NCBI GenBank assembly: GCA_963668535.1
Contig: OY764867.1
Coordinates: 372,001 to 436,000, forward strand
DNA: 64,000 bases
Origin: F22 sp963668535
GTDB taxonomy: Bacteria > Bacteroidota > Bacteroidia > Bacteroidales > Bacteroidaceae
Reading direction: 5' to 3'
Shown here: positions 25,955 through 34,363 of the stretch, piece after piece
How the letters are laid out: every line of letters starts with the position of its first letter
How positions within the stretch are numbered: position 1 is the first letter of the stretch
Translations under genes and position numbers: made by a program
Notes under the pieces: generated by a model
The model's input: only the letters and a program-made list of their open reading frames with translations
What the model was told of the DNA's origin: nothing
The model's database searches: none

Positions 25955-28900
25955 TTACTTCTTGTCAGTTTCTGAAGCTTTCTTCTTCATCTCTTGCATA
26001 GCTTCATACATTTCATCGATCTTCTCTTGTTGTGTAGCAATAGCAGGATCCACTCCATGTTTAGACTCAATATGAGAAGGATTGAAACGTTCATCCATCC
26101 ACTGGAAGATAATAAAGAATGTAGGTACGGCAAATAATAATGCCAATGTACCAATAATCATACCACCCACTACACCAGTACCTAATGCACGGTTACCATT
26201 GGCACCTACTCCTATAGAGAACATCAATGGGATCATACCAAAGATCATGGTCAACGCGGTCATCATGATAGGACGAAGACGCACTGTGGCAGCCGAATAA
26301 GCCGCTTGCGACAATGTCATTCCTGCACGACGACGTTCTGTAGCATACTCGGTAAGCAAGATAGCCGTCTTGGCCAATAGTCCCATCAACATGATCAAAC
26401 CTGTCTGTAGATAGATATTGTTCTCAATGCCAAACAAACGAGCAAAGAAGAAGCTACCCATCAAACCAAATGGCACAGAAAGCAATACTGCAAATGGGAT
26501 GAAGAAACTTTCATATAAAGCTGCCAAGATCAAATAGATAAAGATAATACAGAAAGCAAAAATAAGTATTGTACTATTGCTTGTATTTGCCTCTTCACGG
26601 GTAATACCACCGTAATCATATCCATAACCAGTTGGTAGGTTTTTCTGAGCATACGCTTGGAAAGCTGCAAGTGCCTGACCTGAGCTGACTCCAGGAGCTG
26701 GCATAATACTCAACTGCATACTACTAAACAAGTTGAAACGGTTTAGAGCTTCCGCACCATTCACGCGCTTCACTGAAACAAACTGGTTCAATGGAGCCAT
26801 CTCATTGCCGATACGTACAAAGACTTTATCCAATGCATTCTCATTCAAAGTGTACTTAGGATCAGCCTGAAGCATCACACGATATACCTTTGTAAATTTA
26901 TTGATATTGGATATGTACTGACCACCGAAGTAACCAGACATTGTACTAAGTACAGTCGATGGAGAGATTCCTCGACGCTTACACAATGGTATATCAACAT
27001 CAACTAGATATTGTGGGTAGTTCACATTAAATGTGGTGTATGCACGACCTACTTCTGGAAGCATATTCGCTTTCATGATAAATGGCAACATCGTATTATA
27101 GAACTCTTCTGGAGATACCCCTTGTTTGTCTTGAAGGTGAATTTCCATCATGTTACCCATACCATATCCAGGGATTTGACCAGGAGCGAAGGCAAAAATT
27201 TGCGCGTCCTTGATATCGGCAGTACGACCGTACACTTGTCCCATAATAGCATCTAACTGCGTACCTGCGTCGTCACGTTTTCCCCAATCTTCAAGACGTA
27301 CGATCAACATACCTCCTGATTGAGTTTGACCACCCATCAGGCTAAAACCAGCCACAGCCATCGTGTGTTTCACACCAGGAATAGCCATAACACGCTGTTC
27401 AACCTTACGCAACACTTCTTGTGTCTTTTCTACTGTTTGTCCAGGAGCCATTGTTGTATTCACAAAGAATACACCATTGTCTTCATCTGGTACAAGACCT
27501 GTAGGTGTCGTATTCATAAAATACACCAATAAACCAATAGCAAATGCTAGAGCGGTCCACACGATCCATGCACGTTTCACAAAGAATAAAACGCCATTTT
27601 TATACTTATCTAACAGTGCGTTAAAGGAAGCATTATACGCTTTACGCATGCGATCAGAGAATGTCACCTTACCACCTGGTCGAGAGGTTGGCACTGGCTT
27701 CAACATTAAAGCACATAAAGTAGGAGAAAGCGTCAAGGCATTTACAGTAGAAATCGCCACGGCAACCGCCATCGTGATACCAAACTGTTGGTAGAACACC
27801 CCAGATGTACCAGGCATAAACGATACTGGAATAAACACAGCCATAAACACAATAGATGTTGTGATAATCGCTTGTGTCAATCCTCCCATAGCATCAACTG
27901 CGGCTTTATATGGAGACTTGTACCCAATATCAAAACGTGCTTGTACAGCTTCGACGACGACAATGGCATCATCCACCACCGTACCGATCACCAGCACGAG
28001 AGCAAAAAGCGTCAGCAAGTTCAGCGTCATACCAAACAACGCAATAAATGCGAAGGTACCAATCAGGGATACGATAATTGAAATCGTTGGCACCATTGTG
28101 GCACGAATATCTTGTACGAAGAAGTAAATAACCAAGACCACCAAAAGAATGGCAACAATCAAGGTTTCAACAACCGTATGAATAGATGCATACAAGAAGT
28201 CATTGGTTGTCATCATAGTGATGACTTCCATATCATCTGGCATATCTTGCTTTAAGTCTTTCAACAAAGAAGCAATATTTTCGTTCACTTCGGTTGCATT
28301 TGAACCTGGCATTTGATAGACGATAGTACCTACCGCATTTTTCATGTCCATATTACTCTGGAAAGCATAGGACTCTTTACCTAGTTCAATATCTGCTACA
28401 TCTTTCAAGCGAAGCACTTCACCTGAAGGAGCTGCCGAGATAACCATGTTTTTAAACTCTTCTACAGTTTCCTTACGACCATTGTATTTCATGACATACA
28501 TATAGTCATTGTCACTGTTGTCGCCAAAGCTACCAGTAGCAAACTCTGAGTTTTGTTCTTGGATAATACTAGTAATGTCACTAGGCATCAAATGATACTG
28601 TTTCATGACATCTGGCTTCATCCATATACGCATAGAGTATCGTGCACCAAATGCTCGAACTTGACCTACACCACTGACACGAAGCAAAGCAGGCTTTACA
28701 ACAATATCAGAATAGTTACTCAAGAAACCTTCATCGTATGTACCATTAGGACTGGCCAACATAAAAATAGTCAGCATGGTGTTCTGACGCTTGGCTGTTG
28801 TCACACCAATTTGGTTTACTTCAGATGGTAGAGTACCAGTGGCCTGTGTAACACGGTTTTGCACAAACACAGACGCCATATCGGGATCTGTACCTTGCTT

Positions 28901-29185
28901 AAAATACACCGAAATTGTTGCCGTACCTGAGTTCGTCGCTGTTGATGTCATATACATCATATCATCAACACCGTTGATAGACTCCTCAAGCGGAGCAACC
29001 ACACTTTTCATGATGGTTTCGGCGTTAGCTCCTGGATAGGAGGCTGTCACCGTTATGGTTGGGGGAGCAATATCTGGATATGTTTCGACTGGAAGCACAT
29101 TGAGTCCAATCAATCCAAATATTACCACAAAGACAGACAGCACAATAGAAAGTACTGGTCTATCAATGAAAACTTTTACATTCAT
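25955..29185 (-). CDS. RND family multidrug efflux permease (AcrB-like, HAE1)
   Basis: 1076 aa, full length for AcrB-type pumps. It has 12 predicted membrane helices with two large periplasmic loops. The proton-relay aspartates D405-D406 lie in helix 4 (GTVVDDAIVVVEAV). Other family marks are the N-terminal FIDRPVLSIVLSVFVVIFG, SYPGANAETIMKSVVAPLEE, FMPGTSGVFYQQFGITMA and GLIMLMGLLAKTAILLTEYA. It exports hydrophobic compounds (bile salts, drugs or dyes) through the OprM-type duct encoded next. The C-terminal ~45 residues form a charged, helical cytoplasmic tail. Specific substrates unknown. Confidence 0.97.
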   Translation of the reverse strand: MNVKVFIDRPVLSIVLSVFVVIFGLIGLNVLPVETYPDIAPPTITVTASYPGANAETIMKSVVAPLEESINGVDDMMYMTSTATNSGTATISVYFKQGTDPDMASVFVQNRVTQATGTLPSEVNQIGVTTAKRQNTMLTIFMLASPNGTYDEGFLSNYSDIVVKPALLRVSGVGQVRAFGARYSMRIWMKPDVMKQYHLMPSDITSIIQEQNSEFATGSFGDNSDNDYMYVMKYNGRKETVEEFKNMVISAAPSGEVLRLKDVADIELGKESYAFQSNMDMKNAVGTIVYQMPGSNATEVNENIASLLKDLKQDMPDDMEVITMMTTNDFLYASIHTVVETLIVAILLVVLVIYFFVQDIRATMVPTISIIVSLIGTFAFIALFGMTLNLLTLFALVLVIGTVVDDAIVVVEAVQARFDIGYKSPYKAAVDAMGGLTQAIITTSIVFMAVFIPVSFMPGTSGVFYQQFGITMAVAVAISTVNALTLSPTLCALMLKPVPTSRPGGKVTFSDRMRKAYNASFNALLDKYKNGVLFFVKRAWIVWTALAFAIGLLVYFMNTTPTGLVPDEDNGVFFVNTTMAPGQTVEKTQEVLRKVEQRVMAIPGVKHTMAVAGFSLMGGQTQSGGMLIVRLEDWGKRDDAGTQLDAIMGQVYGRTADIKDAQIFAFAPGQIPGYGMGNMMEIHLQDKQGVSPEEFYNTMLPFIMKANMLPEVGRAYTTFNVNYPQYLVDVDIPLCKRRGISPSTVLSTMSGYFGGQYISNINKFTKVYRVMLQADPKYTLNENALDKVFVRIGNEMAPLNQFVSVKRVNGAEALNRFNLFSSMQLSIMPAPGVSSGQALAAFQAYAQKNLPTGYGYDYGGITREEANTSNSTILIFAFCIIFIYLILAALYESFFIPFAVLLSVPFGLMGSFFFARLFGIENNIYLQTGLIMLMGLLAKTAILLTEYATERRRAGMTLSQAAYSAATVRLRPIMMTALTMIFGMIPLMFSIGVGANGNRALGTGVVGGMIIGTLALLFAVPTFFIIFQWMDERFNPSHIESKHGVDPAIATQQEKIDEMYEAMQEMKKKASETDKK

Positions 29186-29217
29186 AATTTAATGGATTCG
29201 TTTAATAACCTAGAGAA

Positions 29218-30375
29218 TTAATGCCCCATGCCTTGAGGGCCTTGTTGTTGCGCACCTGATTTAGCCTCTACGATTTGTGTTCCAGGACGAATCAATGCAA
29301 CACCTGATGACACAATCTTATCACCTGCCTTTAAACCTGACAATACAACATATGTCTTACCATCATCATAAGGAGATAGAGTCACCATCTTAGATTGTGC
29401 TTTACCATCAGCATACGCATAAACAAATGCCTTGTCTTGTAGACGGAATACAGATGATTGAGGAACAACAATCGCTTTGTGGTAAATTTCTGGCATCATA
29501 ATTTGTGCACTACCACCAGAGGTCAACAAACGTTCTGGGTTTGTAAAGACAGCACGCAATTGCACTTGACCACTTGTAGCATCTACGATACCTGAAATAG
29601 ATTCAATTTTACCTTTATGTTGATAGATAGAGCCATCACACAACTCAAGATCTACACTAGGCATGTTGACCAATGCTGAATCTAGACTACCAAATTGACG
29701 AACCATTTTCAAAACTTGAGGTTCAGCCATGGCAAAATACACATACATTTCTGAATTATCAGATACTACAGTCAATGGCTTTTGAATAGCTGAAGACACT
29801 AGAGCACCTACTCGATAATTAATAGTTGAGATAACACCATTAGCTGGACTTTTCACAACTGTGTACGACAAATTATTATCAGCATTGACTAAAGAAGCCT
29901 CTGCTTGTGCAAGAGTGGCTTTAGCAGTTAGATAACTATTTTCGGCAGTCATCAAAGTTGTTTTTGACACGACCCCTTTATCAAATAAGGCCTTGTTGTT
30001 ATTGAATGTCAACTCGGCAGTAGCAACTTGTGCTTTAGCTGAAGCTACATTAGCCTTGGCTGTACGTAAAGCAGCCTGATAAGGCACTTGGTCAATAACA
30101 AATAGTGGCTGACCTTTCTTTACTTTTGCGCCTTCTTCCACGCATACCTTAACGATTTGTCCCGCAACTTGAGGAAGGATATTAATATCCTGTTTACCTT
30201 CCACGCTAGCTGGGAATGCATTAATCAACGTTTTTTCTGTCTCCTGAACAACTTGCATTGGGTAAGCAGCTGGACCGTGTGATCCTGCCATCCCTTGTGA
30301 TTTTTTACCACATGAGACCAACAAAAAGCTGAACGCTAGGAGAGCGGTTCCTAAAGAATAAACAATCTTCTTCAT
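29218..30375 (-). CDS. RND efflux periplasmic adaptor lipoprotein (AcrA-like MFP)
   Basis: 385 aa. Lipobox LLVSCGKK. The lipoyl-like half-motifs (ILPQVAGQIVKVCVEEGAKV, VKSPANGVISTINYRVGALV) flank a coiled-coil hairpin (ALRTAKANVASAKAQVATAE), then beta-barrel and membrane-proximal domains. It bridges the permease and the outer-membrane duct. First gene of the pump operon, divergent from the AraC-type gene. Its stop lies 32 bp before the permease start. Confidence 0.95.
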   Translation of the reverse strand: MKKIVYSLGTALLAFSFLLVSCGKKSQGMAGSHGPAAYPMQVVQETEKTLINAFPASVEGKQDINILPQVAGQIVKVCVEEGAKVKKGQPLFVIDQVPYQAALRTAKANVASAKAQVATAELTFNNNKALFDKGVVSKTTLMTAENSYLTAKATLAQAEASLVNADNNLSYTVVKSPANGVISTINYRVGALVSSAIQKPLTVVSDNSEMYVYFAMAEPQVLKMVRQFGSLDSALVNMPSVDLELCDGSIYQHKGKIESISGIVDATSGQVQLRAVFTNPERLLTSGGSAQIMMPEIYHKAIVVPQSSVFRLQDKAFVYAYADGKAQSKMVTLSPYDDGKTYVVLSGLKAGDKIVSSGVALIRPGTQIVEAKSGAQQQGPQGMGH

Positions 30376-30557
30376 TCTGTTTTCTGTAATTAAGTTATTA
30401 TTTAATTTAGAATTATATATACAAATAACATATTGAATGTTTGCCTACGCCATAATATAAAAAATAGCGCCATTTTTGATGGCAACTCACATCTAATAGA
30501 CAAACTGAGTGCAAAAGTAAGAACTTTTCCTGCATAAACCTGCACAAAACCTCGCCT

Positions 30558-30571
30558 ATATTGTTCAATAT
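30558..30571. promoter_or_regulatory. Palindrome, candidate operator 1
   Basis: ATATTG-TT-CAATAT, a perfect 6-bp inverted repeat, about 34-47 bases upstream of the regulator -7 element. Confidence 0.45.
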
Positions 30572-30604
30572 GGGATATTCTATTTGAAGTTGACTTTTTT
30601 CGTT

Positions 30605-30612
30605 TATCTTTG
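30605..30612 (+). promoter_or_regulatory. Promoter -7 element of the AraC-type regulator
   Basis: TATCTTTG, with TTTG at 30583-30586 as the -33 candidate (18-base spacing). The ATG is at 30676. Confidence 0.6.
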
Positions 30613-30626
30613 TAGCACATTTAGCT

Positions 30627-30638
30627 TATTGGTCAATA
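30627..30638. promoter_or_regulatory. Palindrome, candidate operator 2
   Basis: TATTG-GT-CAATA, matching the core of the palindrome at 30558. It lies just after the predicted transcription start of the regulator, a typical place for autorepression. Confidence 0.45.
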
Positions 30639-30675
30639 TAAGAGAACAATTAGCTGCACGAATATACTTATCAAA

Positions 30676-31530
30676 ATGGACAAAAAAAGAACATCACCTT
30701 TTCAGCTTGATGCCAATGAAGATTTTTCAGTTGGCTACACCAATTTAAGCGACTTTGCCGAATGCGAGCAACGTATTTCTGACCCTGTCCTCCTATATTG
30801 CACAAAGGGGAATGCGATCATTTTCAACAATTTAGAAGTCTATGAGCTACATCCATTCTGGGGACACATCATTATGCCAGACAGAATATTACGATTAAAA
30901 AGTTGCAGTCCAGACTTCGAAATTAAATACATCACTTTCTCTATCACATTATTTAAAGAAGTGAGTCTCAGAATAAAGCCATCATTCTTCCCCATCATAG
31001 CCAATATGCCTCCAGAAGAAATGAAGACAGAAGAAGAACGTATGTACTTCACTAACCTGATGACTGAGTTCAAGTATCTTTACGATAGAAGAGACCACCC
31101 CTTCAGATTACAAATTTTGACCAATACGCTGCAAAATATCTTTTATGACATCGCTTATCATTTAGAAAAAATCGGAGGCGAAACATTAAAAGCAACCAAT
31201 GAAGCTGTCAGTCAAAAGCATATTATTTCGAAGTTCATCATGTTAATAAGAGAGCATTTTAGGACACACAGAGATGTCAAATTCTATGCAAGTGAATTGT
31301 GCATTACGCCCAGATATCTATCAGCGGTTACACAATCTTCTATACAAATTTCACCCAAACAGCTAATCGACCAACATACAATATTAGAGATTAAAGTCGC
31401 TTTACAAAACGAACTCATCCCTATTCAAAATTTGGCTAGTGAAATGAATTTTCCAGATCAATCTTCTTTCGGTAGATATTTTAAGCATCATACAGGCATG
31501 TCGCCTACTCATTATAGAAATAGTCGATAA
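30676..31530 (+). CDS. AraC family transcriptional regulator
   Basis: 284 aa, cytosolic. The N-terminal ~180 residues are a cupin-like sensing domain (CTKGNAIIFNNLEVYELHPF, WGHIIMPDRILRLKSCSP). The C-terminal ~95 residues carry the double helix-turn-helix: VKFYASELCITPRYLSAVTQ, then IQNLASEMNFPDQSSFGRYF and the closing FKHHTGMSPTHYRNSR. Divergent placement next to the RND operon strongly suggests it controls the pump. Repeated palindromes on both sides of its promoter suggest autoregulation. Confidence 0.93.
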   Translation: MDKKRTSPFQLDANEDFSVGYTNLSDFAECEQRISDPVLLYCTKGNAIIFNNLEVYELHPFWGHIIMPDRILRLKSCSPDFEIKYITFSITLFKEVSLRIKPSFFPIIANMPPEEMKTEEERMYFTNLMTEFKYLYDRRDHPFRLQILTNTLQNIFYDIAYHLEKIGGETLKATNEAVSQKHIISKFIMLIREHFRTHRDVKFYASELCITPRYLSAVTQSSIQISPKQLIDQHTILEIKVALQNELIPIQNLASEMNFPDQSSFGRYFKHHTGMSPTHYRNSR

Positions 31531-31558
31531 TTTGTTTGCATGGCTAATAAATAAGGCC

Positions 31559-31566
31559 TATATTTG
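31559..31566 (+). promoter_or_regulatory. Promoter -7 element of the histidine phosphatase gene
   Basis: TATATTTG in the 64-bp gap after the AraC stop, 28 bases before the ATG at 31595. Confidence 0.5.
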
Positions 31567-31594
31567 ATGTGAATTCATTAAATATAGGACAAAT

Positions 31595-32128
31595 ATGAAG
31601 ATAACTCTCGTTCGCCACACAGCGGTAGACATACCCGAGGGTGTATTTTATGGACATACTGATGTACCACTAAAAGATACTTTCACAGCAGAAGCTGAAG
31701 TCACCATGTCGCACATACCCAATATAGAATATGACGCAGTGTACACAAGCCCATTAAGCCGTGCTAAAAAGCTAGCCGTCTACTGCGGATATCCAGATGC
31801 TATTGAAGAAAAACGTATCAAAGAGATTAATTTTGGCGAATGGGAAATGAAAGGATTTGGCGACATTGACGATCCTTATTTTCAAGAGTGGTTTTTAGAC
31901 ACCTTACATAAAGCACCACCACACGGAGAAAGTTTTATGAATTTATACGAACGTGTCGTCGAATTTTTAGAAGAACTACAAGCAAAAGAAGATCTAGATA
32001 ATGTTTTAATTTTTGCTCATGGTGGCGTGCTTATCTCTGCACAAGTCTTTGCAGGCACAGTTGCTATGGATGATGCATTCAGCGTACTTCCACCATACGG
32101 AGGCGTCATTGAAGTAGACATCGTATAA
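31595..32128 (+). CDS. cobC: Histidine phosphatase family protein, alpha-ribazole phosphatase-like
   Basis: 177 aa, cytosolic. The branch-1 histidine phosphatase signature is LVRHTAV (RHT in place of RHG), with the second catalytic histidine in IFAHGGVL. Between them are YTSPLSRAKKLA and INFGEWEMKGF, the latter typical of alpha-ribazole phosphatase/phosphoglycerate mutase-like enzymes. In cobamide synthesis CobC removes the phosphate from alpha-ribazole phosphate. No other cobalamin genes lie nearby and the gene has its own promoter and terminator, so the CobC assignment rests on family resemblance only. Confidence 0.75.
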   Translation: MKITLVRHTAVDIPEGVFYGHTDVPLKDTFTAEAEVTMSHIPNIEYDAVYTSPLSRAKKLAVYCGYPDAIEEKRIKEINFGEWEMKGFGDIDDPYFQEWFLDTLHKAPPHGESFMNLYERVVEFLEELQAKEDLDNVLIFAHGGVLISAQVFAGTVAMDDAFSVLPPYGGVIEVDIV

Positions 32129-32177
32129 AAAATCATCTACATTCAAGATATCACAGTATTTTATTATCGCACATACA

Positions 32178-32222
32178 AAGGGAGTTTTTATATATAAAAG
32201 CTCCCTTATATTTCATTTTTAC
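32178..32222 (+). terminator. Rho-independent terminator of the histidine phosphatase gene
   Basis: AAGGGAG / CTCCCTT arms, extended by an A/T inner stem, followed by ATATTTCATTTTT. Confidence 0.75.
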
Positions 32223-32234
32223 ATGACTATCCTT

Positions 32235-32242
32235 TATATTTG
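32235..32242 (+). promoter_or_regulatory. Promoter -7 element of the menaquinone operon
   Basis: TATATTTG, giving a leader of about 80 nt before the ATG at 32328. Confidence 0.55.
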
Positions 32243-32327
32243 TATAATATAATATAGTGAGCTATTGAAATCTTTTAGATTTTCCATCCTATTCTCATGT
32301 ATTTCTTAGAACATAAAACATAAGACT

Positions 32328-33224
32328 ATGAGGTACAAACTTCTTATCCTCCACGCAGAGGAAACACTTTTGCAAGCCGATGGCAGCATCGCACAAGCCG
32401 ATGTAGATGCCCTTCTTGATCTACAAGAAAGAGGTACACGCTTAGCCATTATCACAGATCACTCGATCGAGACTTCCGAAGCCACATTGGCTCCTTTACA
32501 ATTAATCAAACACGAAGGGTTTGTGCTCCGTCGTAACCCAGAGGTTATGGCCATTCAAAAAAGTCGTACACCAGCCGAAATCTTGATTTACGATATCAGC
32601 ACCTTGCTTCAACAACTGATGATAAAACGCAGTGAGGCCGTTGCTATCGGTGCGAGTAGAGATAGTGTTCCCATGATGGAATTTGTCGGTTTAGGGGTAG
32701 CTATGGCCGATTCTGAAGAAGCAGTCAAAGCATGTGCCGATTATGTGACCACCTCACTGGCTAGTTCTGGTGTAGCCCATTTAATAAAAAAGCACATGAC
32801 CGAAGACCTATTCAATGCACAATCTCTTCAAGAAATTGATGAGGAATGTAGGCATTCTTTAATAGGCAACCTCGGTATAAAAATGACTTATATTGACGAA
32901 AAGCAGGTTGAAGCAACCATGCCTATTGACGAAAGAACCTGTCAACCATGGGGAGTACTTCACGGAGGTGCATCTCTTGCCTTTGCAGAAACAATCGCTG
33001 GTATAGGTAGCCGATTGCACTGTAAGGGAGGCGAAATCGCTGTAGGTATGCAGGTGAGTGGCAATCACGTATCATCAGCTCTGTTAGGAGATACGGTCAC
33101 TGGACGTGCTACGATTATTCATCAAGGACGTTCTAGTCATGTATGGAATGTGGACATCATCACGCAAGCAGGCAAACTCGTCTCTTCTGTTCGTGTGATC
33201 AATAGTATCTTAAAGAAGCGATAA
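32328..33224 (+). CDS. Degenerate HAD domain fused to hotdog thioesterase (probable DHNA-CoA thioesterase)
   Basis: 298 aa in two parts. Residues 1-155 resemble a shortened Cof-type HAD hydrolase. The DxD nucleophile motif is replaced (LHAEETLL, H9 and E11), and GDxxND has become GASRDS (108-113). The following VPMMEFVGLGVAMADSEEAV and ACADYVTTSLASSGVAHLI are still recognisable, and the cap domain is largely gone, so phosphatase activity is unlikely. Residues about 166-298 are a PaaI/MenI-type hotdog thioesterase with PWGVLHGGASLAFAETIA (HGG 212-214, predicted catalytic E221) and a VGMQVSGNHVSSALLGD core. As first gene of the menF-menD-menB-menC operon, hydrolysis of 1,4-dihydroxy-2-naphthoyl-CoA is the likely role. 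Confidence 0.85.
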   Translation: MRYKLLILHAEETLLQADGSIAQADVDALLDLQERGTRLAIITDHSIETSEATLAPLQLIKHEGFVLRRNPEVMAIQKSRTPAEILIYDISTLLQQLMIKRSEAVAIGASRDSVPMMEFVGLGVAMADSEEAVKACADYVTTSLASSGVAHLIKKHMTEDLFNAQSLQEIDEECRHSLIGNLGIKMTYIDEKQVEATMPIDERTCQPWGVLHGGASLAFAETIAGIGSRLHCKGGEIAVGMQVSGNHVSSALLGDTVTGRATIIHQGRSSHVWNVDIITQAGKLVSSVRVINSILKKR

Positions 33225-33238
33225 GTCGACACAGATAT

Positions 33239-34363
33239 ATGAATATAGATTTCAACAAGCTTTGGAAAGACAACAAAAGTTTTGCTGCATGGCGTGCTCC
33301 TCAAAGCAAAGACATCCAGTATATTGTTGCCAATCAGGTGATTTCCCTACATAACATGGCGGAACTCCACAACCAACAAGGCTTTGTACTTACTCCATTT
33401 GTCCTGCGCCAAGACCTTCCTATAGTCTTAGTGCAGGGCGATGTATATACGACCCCTCAAACAGTCATCGCTTCATATCAAAACGACTATCAACTATTTG
33501 AAGACACCAATATGGACGAATCATATGCCATACATTTCGGCCATATGATGGATCAACTACAAGCTGGTGGTCTGGATAAAGTGGTACTCGCTCGCAAAGA
33601 ATCTCATGCACTTCCTGTACGAGATACAGATACACCCAACGGTCATTCTTCACAGAACTCCCATCACCCGATAGACATTACCCGTAGTTTTCTGGCAGCA
33701 GCCAACAGCTATCCCAATTCTTTTATCTATCTCGTGTACACGCCACAGACGGGACTTTGGATGGGCTGCACACCAGAGATATTGTTATCTGGAACGAACC
33801 ATCAATACAGCACCATCTCCCTTGCAGGAACGCAAAGTCTTCCTATGGGTGACGATGCAGGTGCTTGGAACGAGATGCGTTTAGAAGCCCATTGGGACAA
33901 AAAGAATATTCACGAACAAGCACTCGTGACCACCTATATCCGTGAGCGTCTACAAAAATATGCCACCGATATATGTACCAAAGGTCCTTATACCTCACGA
34001 GCTGGGCAGTTGGCTCATCTAAAAACGACATTTAGTTTTAAACTCGATTCCGAGAACCAACTATCCAATTTACTCAATGCTCTACACCCTACTCCAGCCG
34101 TATGTGGATATCCCCAAGCGGAAGCTATGCAGTGTATTGCGGCACATGAGCAACTGGATAGAAAATACTATTCGGGATTTATTGGGTATACCGACGGACG
34201 CGGAAGCTGTGATTTCTTTGTCAACCTACGTTGTATGGAAATCGAACAAGACACGGCCCATTTTTATGCCGGAGGCGGATTGCTCCCCTCCTCTCATGTA
34301 GAGAAAGAATATCAAGAGACAGTGATCAAAATGCAGACTATAAAAAAGATTATTTATGTATAG
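33239..34363 (+). CDS. menF: Isochorismate synthase (menaquinone pathway)
   Basis: 374 aa, cytosolic, chorismate-binding fold. The C-terminal ~260 residues carry the family marks LDKVVLARKESHAL, FIYLVYTPQTGLWMGCTPEI, ISLAGTQSLPMG, HPTPAVCGYPQAEAM and YYSGFIGYTDGRGSCDFFVN. It converts chorismate to isochorismate, the first committed step to menaquinone. The pathway assignment, rather than siderophore synthesis, rests on the menD/menB/menC neighbours. Its end overlaps the menD start by eight bases. Confidence 0.95.
   Translation: MNIDFNKLWKDNKSFAAWRAPQSKDIQYIVANQVISLHNMAELHNQQGFVLTPFVLRQDLPIVLVQGDVYTTPQTVIASYQNDYQLFEDTNMDESYAIHFGHMMDQLQAGGLDKVVLARKESHALPVRDTDTPNGHSSQNSHHPIDITRSFLAAANSYPNSFIYLVYTPQTGLWMGCTPEILLSGTNHQYSTISLAGTQSLPMGDDAGAWNEMRLEAHWDKKNIHEQALVTTYIRERLQKYATDICTKGPYTSRAGQLAHLKTTFSFKLDSENQLSNLLNALHPTPAVCGYPQAEAMQCIAAHEQLDRKYYSGFIGYTDGRGSCDFFVNLRCMEIEQDTAHFYAGGGLLPSSHVEKEYQETVIKMQTIKKIIYV

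Larger units (their letters stand above)
30376..30675. promoter_or_regulatory. Divergent control region between efflux pump and AraC regulator
   Basis: A 300-bp gap between divergent genes. It contains the regulator promoter (TATCTTTG at 30605) and two palindromes of the form TATTG-N2-CAATA. A related half-site (ATATTGAATG) lies at about 30430. No strong TAnnTTTG was found for the pump itself; TTATTTG near 30421 on the minus strand is a weak candidate. Confidence 0.6.

Noticed and set aside
30402..30620. 72-codon minus-strand frame in the efflux divergent region
   Set aside because: It covers the regulator promoter and both palindromes and has no family resemblance.
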